DNA of 64,000 nt, taken from Stromatinia cepivora (Eukaryota > Ascomycota > Leotiomycetes > Helotiales > Sclerotiniaceae). Within the stretch, counting starts at the first letter, position 1; every line of letters starts with the position of its first letter. The DNA lies in contig RCTD01000027.1 in NCBI GenBank assembly GCA_014898415.1, positions 310,001 to 374,000 on the forward strand, given 5' to 3'. The position numbers and the translations under genes were made by a program. Positions 10,529-22,300 of the stretch are shown piece by piece. The notes under the pieces were generated by a model. It saw only the letters and a list, made by a program, of their open reading frames with translations. It searched no databases and was not told the DNA's origin.

Positions 10529-13095
10529 TTAATTATTTGTTTGATATGGAGCAATTCCCTTCTTAATCTCATACACAATCTCCGCCGCTTCATCTGCACT
10601 CTTGGTCTCAAAATCATATCGTTTTTCCTCTCGTGATTTGTATACAACAAGCTGTATTCATTATTAGCTTCAATGCATCGTGAAAATGTAACCATACGTT
10701 GTATTCAACAACTAACCTTAAAATTAGTTGGGTGTCTTCGTGTTACTTTGCAACCAACCACATTACTAAAATGAACCGTTGTTGTTTTGCCTTGTCCTTC
10801 AAACATTGTCTTTCCTGTAGATGCAGGAAGAATATGTAAATATTCTCCATCTATCGCAATAACCCTTTCATTCATTCCCACAAATCTCATTGGTTGTTTT
10901 CTCCATACTATATACCTTCGATAATTGGCACATCCAAGTTCATCTTGTTTGACACTCTCCATAAGAGGATGTGGGACTAACATTTGAGTTCCCTTGCGAG
11001 TTTTTCGAGGATCGGCTCGATCTATCATTAATGAATTGGGTGTACTACTTGATGGTGAACCAGTCATAGTTAATGGTCCATCAGTAGCAAAACGACGTCG
11101 ATACAAATCTAGTTCTGATGAATTACCAATTGATCCAACTGTACGATCAAGATAGACAACAGTTCCAGATCCAGTAAGTTTGAGAACGTGTCCTGCTTTG
11201 TCTAATTGCCTCTTCTTACAAACAGTATCGAGCACATCGGCCAAGTAAGTATCGGTTGTGACTTCTAAAGCGACCAGTTGTCCAGGTGTAGCGTTATTTG
11301 AATGAATATGAATACTCAATATCTTTTTAGTACCACTACCTCTTGAAGTAGGTTGAGTAAGAGCTGTTCCAATCGTAGGTGCATCTGCTAATGTAGAATT
11401 CTTTCGTAGTGCAGTCATAGTTGTAAGGAGGGGATTTTGATGAGGCTGGGTACCGAGTGGGAATGAGTTATTAGGCTTAGGTGTATTGATAGGAGTAAAC
11501 TCTTCTTCCGCTTCAGATGAGGCAACAGCTTCTTGTTTGAATTGAGGAGTGAGTTGTTGATTTTCTTCGAATTGTTCATCGGTCGCTTCAACCAAAGCAA
11601 ACTCATCAAAAGTTTTGGAATTTGATCTCGCTCTAGGTGCAGCTCGATTGTTGGCGAATGTAAATGATGTTACTGGCTTGAGACGATCAAGAGGGGGAAA
11701 ATCGGTGTCTACTTCCCCATCATCGACCATTCGTAAAATCCATCGATTAACATTCAACTTCTCAGGCGGTATCGTGGGCTCTAATTTTTCCTCAAAATAC
11801 CTCCATAGACTCAACCCAATCAAATCAGTAATAGCTACTGGTCGATTGTGTGATTCATCTTCATGAACTGTTCTTCTAATCAAAACCTCGTAAGGCTTCG
11901 TCGTTGAAGTAGCAAATGGTGCCAATATACGAATATTGATAGGATTAGGATCTCCTTGTCCAGAAAGAGAAGCAAAACTTTCGAATGGCATAGCGGCTTT
12001 CGTTCGCTTGGCCGAAATCATTGCTGACAACAAACTCTTAGGTTGTATCGTACTAATAGGACGAGGGGGTGGTAAGGCTTGAAGTACTGGAGGTGCTGGC
12101 TTTGATCTTTTCGTCGGTGATCGTATAAGTTCTCGAGGTATAGTATTACCAATATGCTCTGGTGCGGCAGTTATTGGTCCATCAACACTATCTAATATAG
12201 ATGCACTGTCGATACTACCACCAAATGCTGAAGACATATCTGATCCCGAGTCTTCATCTTCTTCCTCTTCTTCCAAGAGATCACTTACTTGTCTCTTTAC
12301 GCCGACATCAGGATCAGATGGATGAGTTCGAACCGTTCTACCGGCTCTCGCAGCATTCCTATTTGATTCTCTCTGTCTTTGAAAAGCAGAAGCATCAAAC
12401 TCATTATCAGATGACATCTCACTACTCGTAACAGTATCCCTTCTCGCTCTTTCTTTCACAACCTCTACAGCAGATTGAGAACCTCTTCTTATGCCGGGTC
12501 CTAGAGTACGTGATGGAGAACTCGCAGTTGTAGATTGTCGAAGATTGGATCCACGAATAGGAGAAGAACCAGAACGATTTCGTATAGGCATTTTAGAGAA
12601 TTTGATTTGTTGAGCTGCCCTTTGATCTCCATCATCATCACTATCATCACTCAAATCACTACTATCTTCCTCCTCCATTTGTTCTCGTCTGCGCCTCCTT
12701 TTCGTCGCGATTCCTGGTCCAACAGTATCCCCTGCTCCTCCTGTGAGCAAACCCCCTTCGTCAATTTCATCCTCAAGACCAGAAGGTGGCAGACCAGCTG
12801 ATCTAGGTGGTGCTTGAAAATATTCTGATGCGATAGCTGTTGGTATTGGTGGGGAATGTGTTCGTTTTATATTTGCGGCATTCGTACGCCATCCAGCAGC
12901 TTTGAATCCAGCAGTATTTAAAAAACCATCGTTAATTGTTATAAGTCGCTCTCCAACACCATCCGCGATTGAGTTTAAATAATTTGATCTCAATTGATAA
13001 GAGACGAGACTGTGTAACGCGTCAATTAGATTAGGGAAGAGGGGGATAATTGGGGAATCAGGAAAATCTTACTCTTCCACTTGAATGACCGACAT
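10529..13095 (-). CDS. sin1: TORC2 subunit SIN1/AVO1
   Basis: Exons (complement) 13095-13073, 13009-10717 and 10651-10529 give 812 residues. The 23-nt first exon plus exon 2 reads MSVIQVEDLVSYQLRSNYL, the conserved SIN1 N-terminus; starting inside exon 2 would lose it. Regions in order: disordered Ser/Asp-rich stretch to about 340; CRIM domain at about 345-465; Ras-binding-like ubiquitin fold at about 567-646; PH domain from about 694, with GCANYRRYIVWRK. The PH domain is completed only by the last exon, which ends EIVYEIKKGIAPYQTNN. By family knowledge SIN1/AVO1 holds TORC2 together and presents AGC kinases (Ypk/Akt type) to TOR at the plasma membrane. It is divergent from the PRCC-family gene with a 290-nt shared upstream region. 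Confidence 0.93.
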
Positions 13096-13385
13096 AGTAG
13101 AAATAAAATGTGAATAATGTAGAAGTACGATCACCGGCTCGTAAATATGAAAGGAGAGTAAGGGGGTTTAGGAAGTACGATTGTTCAAGTCATTATCAAG
13201 CTTTCATTATTAATTTCAATCAGAATGAATGAAGTTGCAATACATTATCTATCAATGCTCAGCCTTACAGTATCTGGGGTACACTAAAATTGGCGACTAT
13301 TTACTTTTCATCAGGCTGTAGCAACAGCCTTTTCATCAACTCACAAACCATCACAAAACAAAAGTATCAAAATCCATCAACAACA
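13096..13385. promoter_or_regulatory. Shared divergent promoter region of SIN1 and PRCC genes
   Basis: Only 290 nt separate the two start codons, which point away from each other, so both promoters must lie here or overlap the leaders. I see no clear TATA box. Confidence 0.6.
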
Positions 13386-14567
13386 ATGGGACTTGTCGAT
13401 TATTCAGATTCGGACGATTCAGATGTCCCAGAGATTACTGCGCCAAAGCAATCATCATCAACATCTACAACGAGTAAACCAGAATTTCAAAAAGTTGTCG
13501 ATAGATCAAATCCTGGCAAAATTCGAGTTTCATTGCCACAAACATCTAAGGACGATACCAAAACTGATGAGCCTCCAACAAAGCGCGCAAAGACTGGTGG
13601 TGGAGCTTTCAGTGGATTTAATTCATTCTTACCAGCTCCAAAGAGAACAGGACAATCTACAAATGCGACATTAGGTGGTGGAAATGCGGCACGAAAGAGT
13701 GGTTTAGGAGCTGGAGTTAGTTTGAAGACTGGAGCTACTCCTGCTTTTAGTCGAGAACCGGAGCCTGTGAGGGAATATACGGAAGAAGAGTCTGTAGGAT
13801 ATGAAGAGGCAGGTACTGGATCTGGAATGAATTTACCTCCTGCAAGCTCCTTGGTTGATGAACAGAAACCAGCAGACGAAGTCAAATTAGTTGGAAAACC
13901 ATTAATGTTCAAACCATTATCCGTCGCAAGAAAACCAGCAAAAAAGAAGCTTCAAAAATCAAGCTTAAATACATCCACACCTACTTCTACTTCAACACCA
14001 CAAATCAGCACACCAGCCACTCCACAGAATTCTGGGAAAGCAACCCCAAAACCAAAAGTATCATTATTCTCCCTCGAAATAGAATCAGCAAACACAACTC
14101 CAAACACAACTTCCACTGGAGAATACAAACCAATGCTTTACCAACCCATCTCCGACCAAGAACCGACCTACGAAGAATACACCCCCACAACCACACACAC
14201 TCTTCCATTCGTCCCCACTCCCCCAGTCAACACCCATAACACCGAATCCCTATCCTCCATAGCTGATACCCTTCACCTCTCCGCCGCCGAACGGCGCCAA
14301 TTATTTGGACGCCAAAAAGGTGGTTCTGGTCCACAAGCAGCAACTAAAATCATAAATTTCAACACGGATCAAGAATACGCACATAACGAAGAATTACGCG
14401 CATCAGGTGAACAAGTGGTTCATAATCCAGTTAGATCTATTGCTCCTGGTAAACATAGTTTGAAACAGTTAGTTGGGGCGGCGCAGAGTCAGAAGGAAGC
14501 GTTGGAGGAGAGTTTTGCGACGGGAAGGAATAATAGGAAGGAAGCGGGTAGTAAATATGGGTGGTAG
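13386..14567 (+). CDS. PRCC-family nuclear protein
   Basis: An intronless frame of 393 residues. The ATG at 13386 (MGLVDYSDSDDSD) is preferred because the frame upstream has no ATG, and because PRCC-family proteins begin with a similar acidic LVxYxSxSD motif. The middle is Pro/Ser/Thr-rich with a basic KRAK patch near residue 68. The C-terminal 75 residues carry the PRCC signature: NFNTDQEYAHNEELRASGE, then HSLKQLVGAAQSQKEALE and ending NRKEAGSKYGW. In animals PRCC is a nuclear protein linked to mRNA splicing and a mitotic checkpoint; the role in fungi is not established. The family call is strong and the function is inferred. Confidence 0.88.
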   Translation: MGLVDYSDSDDSDVPEITAPKQSSSTSTTSKPEFQKVVDRSNPGKIRVSLPQTSKDDTKTDEPPTKRAKTGGGAFSGFNSFLPAPKRTGQSTNATLGGGNAARKSGLGAGVSLKTGATPAFSREPEPVREYTEEESVGYEEAGTGSGMNLPPASSLVDEQKPADEVKLVGKPLMFKPLSVARKPAKKKLQKSSLNTSTPTSTSTPQISTPATPQNSGKATPKPKVSLFSLEIESANTTPNTTSTGEYKPMLYQPISDQEPTYEEYTPTTTHTLPFVPTPPVNTHNTESLSSIADTLHLSAAERRQLFGRQKGGSGPQAATKIINFNTDQEYAHNEELRASGEQVVHNPVRSIAPGKHSLKQLVGAAQSQKEALEESFATGRNNRKEAGSKYGW

Positions 14568-16329
14568 ATTGGAGATTTTGGGGATGAGTTTGGGGGGTAG
14601 ATTGGTCAGGTTTTTTGATATCGAGGATAAGGTTGGGGAGGAAAGGGATGGTAAGGTAGAATTCATGATAGACTAGAAATGTAATAGAAATACGAAAAAA
14701 TTTGATCCTCATATATTTCATACTTATCAGCAAATCTCCTTATTCATGCCTTCAATACATACTATTGCGCACGCATACAATAGGAGAACTCCAATCCCCC
14801 CTCTCATCCCCCTGGTGGTAGGAAGGAGAGAAAATCCCAGAAAATCCGATAATAAGCGAGGAGACCCCCTTAATCCCCAACCAAGATTCCACAAACTCAC
14901 CTCATGATAACTCATCACTCATCATTCCTCACCAGCTCTACAACCTTTCTCCCATGACATACCGTACCAAATCCACCCCCTCAAAACCATCTTCCTATCT
15001 TCTTTTCAACTTTCAACTTCCAACACATAAATTAAATTAAAATCGCTCACCCATTATTTCTAACACATGGTACTCTTACAACTATATAAAATAAAATATC
15101 GATTAAAATTACCGTTCCTCAAATAAATACCCATATTCATATTCACACTCTAGCTTCTAACTAGATAATAAATAATAATTATCGATATATAATCTAATTT
15201 TCTTGTTCAAACTCAATAAGAATATCGAAAGTTGGTGTATGCATACATAGTATCTAGGATAAGGATGAAGGGGATTTAGATACACATAAATTAAATGAGC
15301 TTAAGGGGTTCATTTGACATTTTCTGTGAATCATACCTAGCTAGCTAGCTTATTTCTTCGGGGGATTAGGATGATATGGTGTTTATAGGGTTGGTTGGTG
15401 CAGATATTCTCGATTATTTGTTTGCGGGGAAATTTGTTGGGAATGAGAAGGTGTTTATAAGATAGATATAGATATAAATAAAATAGAAATTAAAATAAAA
15501 GTAGAAATAGAGAGAGAAATAGAGAGAGAAATAGAGAGAGAAATAGAGAGAGAAATAGAGAGAGAAATAGAGAGAGAAATAGAGAGAGAAATAGAGAGAG
15601 AAATAGAGAGAGAAATAGAGAGAGAAATAGAGAGAGAAATATAAATAGATAATGATATATATACTTAATATTGAACACTTAATTTAACACGACCAAATAT
15701 ACCATATAAGTCAGGTACTTAATACTCATATGAAAACTTCCAAAAACTTTCCAGCTATAAATTTCATAGAGATATACATGTGATTCATTCATGATATACT
15801 AGAATAGATATAGAGATGTTGAGAGAGGAATGGAAGACTTTTGTTATAATTTATAGGCTGTTTGGTTGGAGAAGGGAAAAAGGGGGATGAGGTGTTGAGT
15901 TCTTGTTTTCTGGGGATTAGGAGAGAAGGGAAGAGGGATGGTAGAATGTGTGCAGAGAGAGGGAGAATAAAAAGCAATAGAATAGCCGAATATAATCTAT
16001 GAATGACAAGTATTGAGATAGATGAAAAGAAGAGGAACGCAAGGTACGAAAGTGGGAGAATGAATGTAGATAATATGTAATATAGAAATAATTGTATGTA
16101 CAAATTTTAATGAGTTTCCCTGTTCCCTGGACCATCATCCCGAATGATACCCATCCAAGACGAGCCCAAAATCAAACCAAACCAAATAAACTCCACCCGA
16201 TCACAGCTCTTGTTCTCAGGAAATATATACGCCATAACACCACTTAGTCCAGACTCCAACCTATACCAGACCAAATCAGATCAGAACAAACACCCCAAAA
16301 TAATCATCCAATCAAAAGTACCAAACCAC
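14568..16329. other. Intergenic region between PRCC gene and the DUF-type gene
   Basis: The region lies between two convergent genes and probably holds both 3' UTRs. It contains a 10-nt AGAGAGAAAT tandem at about 15503-15640. No gene is seen. Confidence 0.65.
15503..15640. repeat. (AGAGAGAAAT)n minisatellite
   Basis: About 13-14 near-perfect copies of a 10-nt unit. A frame reading Leu-Phe-Leu-Ser on the minus strand is only a by-product of the repeat. Confidence 0.93.
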
Positions 16330-17649
16330 CTAACAATCCACCTCAACAAGCGTAAATCTCCTCTCCCCCCTCATCAAACACTCCCACTCCCCCCTCGTCC
16401 CAGGACTAAAATCCTCCACTCTATTCGGAGTTCTCTCCCCTCTAAAAAACGGCCCCCTATCCTCTTTCTCTCCATTCCCTCCATCTCCCCTCCCCCAAAT
16501 AGGACTTTCCCCATCCCTCCCCTTAGCACTCTCACCCACCTCCACCAAATCCTCTACCGCTCCTCCCCCCACAAACGACGTCCTCACCGATAAATTCCGC
16601 ACACACCTCCCCTCCTCATTCACAATCGCTCCCTCCCTCATACACCCCCCATAAAATCCCCTATACCCCTCCTCAACATCACATAAAGCACTAAGCGAAA
16701 TCCCCAACCACTCATAACACCTCACCAACTCCCCTCTCCCAACCTTCTTCCCATCCCGTACCAAAACCAACCGTCTCAACTCATCAACCGCAATCCTCAT
16801 ATCTTCCGCCGAAAGACTACGAGAATAAACATGCAGCGCACATTTAAACGTATACAAATAATCGAGAGAATAGAGCGATAATCCCGCACTTGTAAAAACA
16901 AGTCGATTTTGAGAAAGAGAACGATGGATTAAATCTTGAGTGGGAAAATCGGTTATGGGTTCCGAGAGTGATGATGTAGATAACCAGTTTCCACCGATGG
17001 AGGGGAATTTTTTCTCGGCTCGGGATATGGTGGCGCGTAAGATGCGTTCGGCGCGCGGTGTTAGGGTGGTGGAATGCATTAGTGTGATGCCGTGGCGATT
17101 TGGTGTATCTGGGGCTGTCCATTCTGTGGTTGGGGTGCAAGAGGTTGAAGGGGGAGAGATGGATGTGCGGATGTGGTGGGCCATGGTATCTTTTGGGGAA
17201 GAGGGGAGTCCGGAGTATCTTGTGCGTGAGAGATAGATTGTGGATGTGGAGAGTGTAGATGCCGTTGTAGAAGTTGAGCGTTCGGAAGGGGAATTGGAAA
17301 AGATCGTGTTACTTGGACTTGCAGCACGGGAGCTCAATGGGGAAGATCTTCGACTGGAAGGTGAAATATCACGAGTGTGAGATGTAAGTGGTGCATTATT
17401 GTAAAGAGGTGTTGATGGTGAAGTAGTGAGAGAATGAGAACCGGGTGCAGTTATAGATTTGGATATAACAGAACTTTGAATTTGATTGTCTCTCTTAACG
17501 ACAATTAATGATAGGTGAAGTCTTTTTCGTACCAAACGTTTTGATACGTAATCAAGAGCTTCGAGTAATTCGGATGGTAGTTGCATTGGTTGAAGCAATG
17601 ATGTACCTGCTTCCAATGGAGAAGATATGCTATTCTTTGAGATAGGCAT
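16330..17649 (-). CDS. Uncharacterised conserved-looking fungal protein
   Basis: A single open frame of 439 residues from the ATG at 17649 (MPISKNS). An in-frame ATG at 17901 would add 84 Cys- and aromatic-rich residues that look like translated leader, so the shorter start is preferred. The N-terminus has an amphipathic segment (LDYVSKRLVRKRLHLSLIVV). A Ser/Thr/Pro-rich linker follows at about 60-190. The C-terminal half has a hydrophobic/charged region including RIAVDELRRLVLV and CYEWLGISLSALC. This layout resembles an uncharacterised fungal family (DUF7582-like, from memory and not verified). No enzyme motif or signal peptide is seen, so no function is proposed. It is convergent with the PRCC gene. 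Confidence 0.7.
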   Translation of the reverse strand: MPISKNSISSPLEAGTSLLQPMQLPSELLEALDYVSKRLVRKRLHLSLIVVKRDNQIQSSVISKSITAPGSHSLTTSPSTPLYNNAPLTSHTRDISPSSRRSSPLSSRAASPSNTIFSNSPSERSTSTTASTLSTSTIYLSRTRYSGLPSSPKDTMAHHIRTSISPPSTSCTPTTEWTAPDTPNRHGITLMHSTTLTPRAERILRATISRAEKKFPSIGGNWLSTSSLSEPITDFPTQDLIHRSLSQNRLVFTSAGLSLYSLDYLYTFKCALHVYSRSLSAEDMRIAVDELRRLVLVRDGKKVGRGELVRCYEWLGISLSALCDVEEGYRGFYGGCMREGAIVNEEGRCVRNLSVRTSFVGGGAVEDLVEVGESAKGRDGESPIWGRGDGGNGEKEDRGPFFRGERTPNRVEDFSPGTRGEWECLMRGERRFTLVEVDC

Positions 17650-19304
17650 ATTGATGATAGCGAACAGATTTGCAGTAGATAGATGATTCAAAAACTGTTG
17701 ATTTTCTATCTGTATATCCAATATGAAAGTTGAAGCCGATGAACAGTTACTTAACTTGAAGATCCAGCAAACAGATATACAAATATCAAGACTCCCAAAA
17801 CAAAGACGCCAATACCCAAAATAAACTCTCCGATGCACAATTCCCGCATGGCGCGTAGCGGTTAGCCTTAAGATGCAACTAACATGAAATATGCAAGACA
17901 TTTTTGTTCATGTAGTATGATTGGTTAAAAGTGTTTCCCGAAATAAAATCCTGCATTCATTAAGTTCTAAGTCGATGTGGATAGTTTTATTTTTGGGATT
18001 GATGATTACTATATCGAGCCAACAAGTGTATAAGTCCACCCCCTTTTAGCCGCTGTGAATTCTCGAAGGTTTGTATGTAGTATTCCAGAGCTAGAACTTT
18101 ATCAAAACTACTCCAGATGTGAAGAACTCCCGGGCGCCTAGCACCAACCCACCAATGATATATTATATTTCAAGTTATTTTTGGATGTGAGGAAACCATG
18201 GGAATTTTTAAATATAGAAACAAAATACCCCGCATCTGGATCTCTGGCGTTTATCTTCTAAAATCATCATCTACTGTAGCTATTGACACAAACAAGAATT
18301 TTCTCCCGATTAAATGTAAGCCCACCCCTCACCCCTCTAATCCTCAAAAAGACCACCTCAATATACAAATCCGAACAGATATTGAAATCCCTAATATCAT
18401 ATTTCCATCTTATCATCCAGTTGTCCATCTACTAAGAATAGTAATCGCTATGCGCTTTCGTCATTTATATTAACCAGTGTATTTAGACCTTATTCTCTAC
18501 GTACGTATCTACCTATTCGAGTACATCACATCACAATACATTAATTAACAAAGCAGAAACAATTAAGGATTACGTATAGATATTTACCAATAACATCTAT
18601 AGTTTCCCTGGGCATATTCTCTTCGCTCGCAAGTACTTTTCTTCTCTCGCTTATAACTAAGTAATTCCTCACCCTATCAGCATAATATCATAATTTCTTC
18701 TCCCTTATCAAACGCTCGTTTTTCCTTTGCGTCATTCACTCCTGAAAAACATATCCGATAGACTTCATAACGCCATCCATCATCTAATCATCCATCCATC
18801 TTCCCATCCCATTCCCATCCATTCCATTCCAATCCATTCCATCCCATCCGCCCATCCATAAGATAAAAGAAAACTAAAATCACAGTAAAAGAAACACAAA
18901 ATATCATGAGTGATTTATCCCATCCACTGCACCAACTCCGTTCACTCCAACCCAGTCCAGTCCAGTCCAGCCTAGGGCAGCCCAACCCACCCCAATACCA
19001 ATTCCCAATGTTCATAACCAAACCCCGACTGAGCCAAATGCATTCCATCAAAACTAGTAAAAGCCATTCGCCAGTATCGCTAAGTTATAGGTCTCCGAAA
19101 ATATTGCGCCAGATGTAACGCCCTTTTTATGACTTGTCGCAATTAACAGTGGGAACATCCGGCCAGTGTTTGATCCCATCGTTTAATAACACCATACGCC
19201 AGTGGAGACTGAAGAATTCGAAAGCTTTAACAGCTTATAATCAAAAGATGAAAAAGATGAAAACCGAAAGTGATAGTATCACAGAAATCATTTGGGCAAT
19301 AAAA
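17650..19304. other. Intergenic region
   Basis: Upstream of the uncharacterised gene and downstream of the ubiquitin protease. It includes CCATTCCATCC-type simple sequence at about 18787-18850. Small frames at 18198-18473 and 18906-19118 have no family features. No gene is called. Confidence 0.6.
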
Positions 19305-22300
19305 TTAGAGCTGTCCCTCTAACTCACTATCCATAGGTTCACAAAGTTCCGTTATGTTGTCCATAGGTTCATCAGAGACATATTCGTCATCAGAATTTTC
19401 CCATGCTATGATATGGTTAGCATGTTCAAAATGGTCTAGGATGGGATATCTTACCAGAACCATCGTCTACTTCTTCAACCATGTATCTTCTTAAGTGATT
19501 CCAGAGATCTAAAATATTTTAGTTGCTTTTTTATTACCAATCAAAATGACATTGACTCACTGTCCATGTTCAGCTTGTATCGATCGGCTGCTTGTCCGGG
19601 CTCAAAATATTGAAGACAAAGACCAACAACATGCTCGATGTTAATCATAACTGTCCTAACGGCTTGCACACGTTGTCGTATATAAACATCTTGTAAATAT
19701 TCTAAACAAGCGTTGCCTAACCTTCGAGTCTGTTCTCGCCTGTAGTCTGCCAGGTTTTGTTCATTTTCTGGTGATGTATCGTCCTCTTCGACACCGATAT
19801 TGAAGATAAGTTCTCCAAGGAAATCTTCAGTATCAGATCTGACAGTGCTTTGGTGATGAGTAAGAAGTGCAGGGACCCATTGAGTAAGTGTAGACAAGAC
19901 AATCTTTGTAATTTCCTCTTGGGGAATATCGTTGCTATTGCTTTGCAAAGTGACGAGATCTTTAAAGAATTGAAGATACTCTGATCCATCGTTATTTTCA
20001 AGATTGAACGAATGCTTAGCAACATGAAAAGCCATCTCCGGAATTGCTTTCGGGTTTTCTGAATGCTCACAATACAATATGGCAGCTCTTAAAAATGGAC
20101 CCCACAGTGATTGACTGTTCCTTCTAATGCCGTGAGTGATTGCACAATACATATATCGGTCAAGATCAAGATCATCTGGATGCGGAAAGTGTAATAGTGT
20201 GGCGATAATTAATTTCGTTGCGTGCTGGTTCTGATTAATCATGAGAAGCTTTTCGGTGAGGACATGGGCGTTAGTCCTCGTCCAGTGGCAATTAACTCTG
20301 TTTCTTTCATCATACGTGAAGGGTATTCTGCGATCACCAAGTGATAGTTGCAGTCGCGAACTAGATTGATCGATTTCGGCAGCTACCGGGTCGCAAACTG
20401 AGATGAGTCGAGCTAAGAGTTCGATGACGCTATCATACGAGACTGGTCTTTGCATCAAATTCCTCTTGGCAATCGCTTGAAGCATTCGTGTTAATTGAGA
20501 ATCGTTGTCTATCGTATCCGCGCAGATGATATCTATAGTTTTCATGAGAAATCCAGAGTCGAGAAGAACTGCTGCTTCGTGATCCCCGAGGTTGGCGATG
20601 CTGGCGAGCAGGCCGAAGTATTCAGGCCAAGCCCTTATACTGCTGTGAAAGTTTTCGTATAGCCGGATCAAGGCGGCAACCACATCTTGAAGCAAATTTG
20701 GATCGTCAGAACGAACGCGGCCACCATTACTAAGACCGTATGCATATCGTATCCCATTCTTTACCGACAGTAAGGCCCCGAGGGCTGCAATACCTATCTC
20801 TGAACGGACCGTGGCTTCAGGACACTTCAGAAGCAAGAAACGGAAAGAATCTGTACATCTACAAAGGTAGTCAAGAAAGTCCCGGCTGCATTCTCCGCAG
20901 TATTGACATTGTGCTCGCAAGGAATTTACGTATGTTCCGAGGTCTGGGACATCTTTTGAACGTGCGACTACTTGGTCTAGATGACACATTGCAACCCACA
21001 TGGCTTGCTTTTCGAGTTCGTGCGAGTCTGTGCATTTCCCATTGTGCAGAAGCTTATTCAGGTGCCTTGTGTTTTCAAACATATTCCGAACGAGGAGGAC
21101 ATGGGCAGGGTCGTGGAGACAATACTTGCGCATTACAAGCTCGTTCTCCAGAGTTATGTGGTTCGCCTGTCGCGGCTCGACAGCTATCTTCAATGGATTG
21201 CGCACCGTAGGCTTGTTCCTCATGTTTATGCAGCTCGCCTGTAGCGGATTGACAACTGCCTTCGATAAATTTCCATTCTCCTTTTTGGCCAGTTCGTCGT
21301 TTGCGACGGTCAATGTGGAAGAACGTTGATAAAACAGCATGTAGGCACTAAAGTTCTTTTCAAACGGAATGTTATCAGCAGTCCCATGCTCAAGGCCACC
21401 AAAGCAGGCTGACTCCATGAAGGCTGGCTCCCAAGAAGTTACCGAGTCATCATTGAACTCCACCCAATTTTCTTTGACACCAACTTGTGGCCGCTCTCGG
21501 ATGTAAGAATAGTAATGGCCGGTTTCTGCTGTTCCAGAATGGACAAGAACGCCAACAAGCTCAAACATATCCTCTTCAACTTCACCGGATTCGTTCATGA
21601 GGTATTCAACCTTGTAAGGCCGCATGTCTATCGATGGTGGAAATGTGAAGTGGTCGTTGATCTTATTACGTGTCATTGTGCGAAGATTGTAATCGAATCT
21701 TTTCAAATGAAAGATCAAATTATCCGGCACATCCGTGAGACACGCCCGTTTGACTGCATTGACATGACGATCACAAGCCTCGCATTTGTACTTGTTTTCC
21801 CCTTCCATGGCTTCGCCCTCGACATAAGCCTGCAGACTATCTTGGAGGGATTTTTTCCCCTTGATATCACATTGAATGGCGGAGAAGTCTTCTAGTCTTC
21901 CTGAGATATGAGGGCATTCTTGCGACTTGATCTGCTGTACCAATTTGCCTCCATAAAATGATCGAACTTTGCGTTTATCATCGTCTGTTAAATTTTCACG
22001 TTCGAAACGATCGAAGAGAAGGTTGTAAAATTCGTCAACATCCATTTGGACGGTGACATCAATCTCAGCCTCCTCAAAAGTTGTGATAGACGCAGCAAAA
22101 TTAGTTGGATCGATGAATCGGTGCATACTATTTTGCATGAAAGAAAACAATTGTTGAGTCTCAATGAGTAGCTTTTGCGAACCTGGAACAGTGATATGTG
22201 AATGGAGAATGAACTCCCTAAATGACAAATTCATGAATAGCTGCGTAACCAGAGAGTTGAGATAGCACGTATTAGAAAGATTTTTCAGGCCAACATAACC

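Noticed and set aside
15490..15678. Hydrophobic Leu-Phe-Leu-Ser frame on the minus strand
   Set aside because: By-product of the 10-bp AGAGAGAAAT minisatellite; not a membrane protein.
17650..17901. N-terminal extension of the uncharacterised protein from an ATG at 17901
   Set aside because: The extra 84 residues look like translated leader (Cys/Trp-rich and irregular); the start at 17649 is more plausible, though not proven.
18906..19118. 70-residue plus-strand frame starting at an ATG
   Set aside because: Low complexity at the start, no recognisable family and no splice partners.
20740..21895. Several plus-strand frames of 87-156 residues
   Set aside because: Antisense shadows of the catalytic exon of the ubiquitin protease, whose motifs are clearly on the minus strand.
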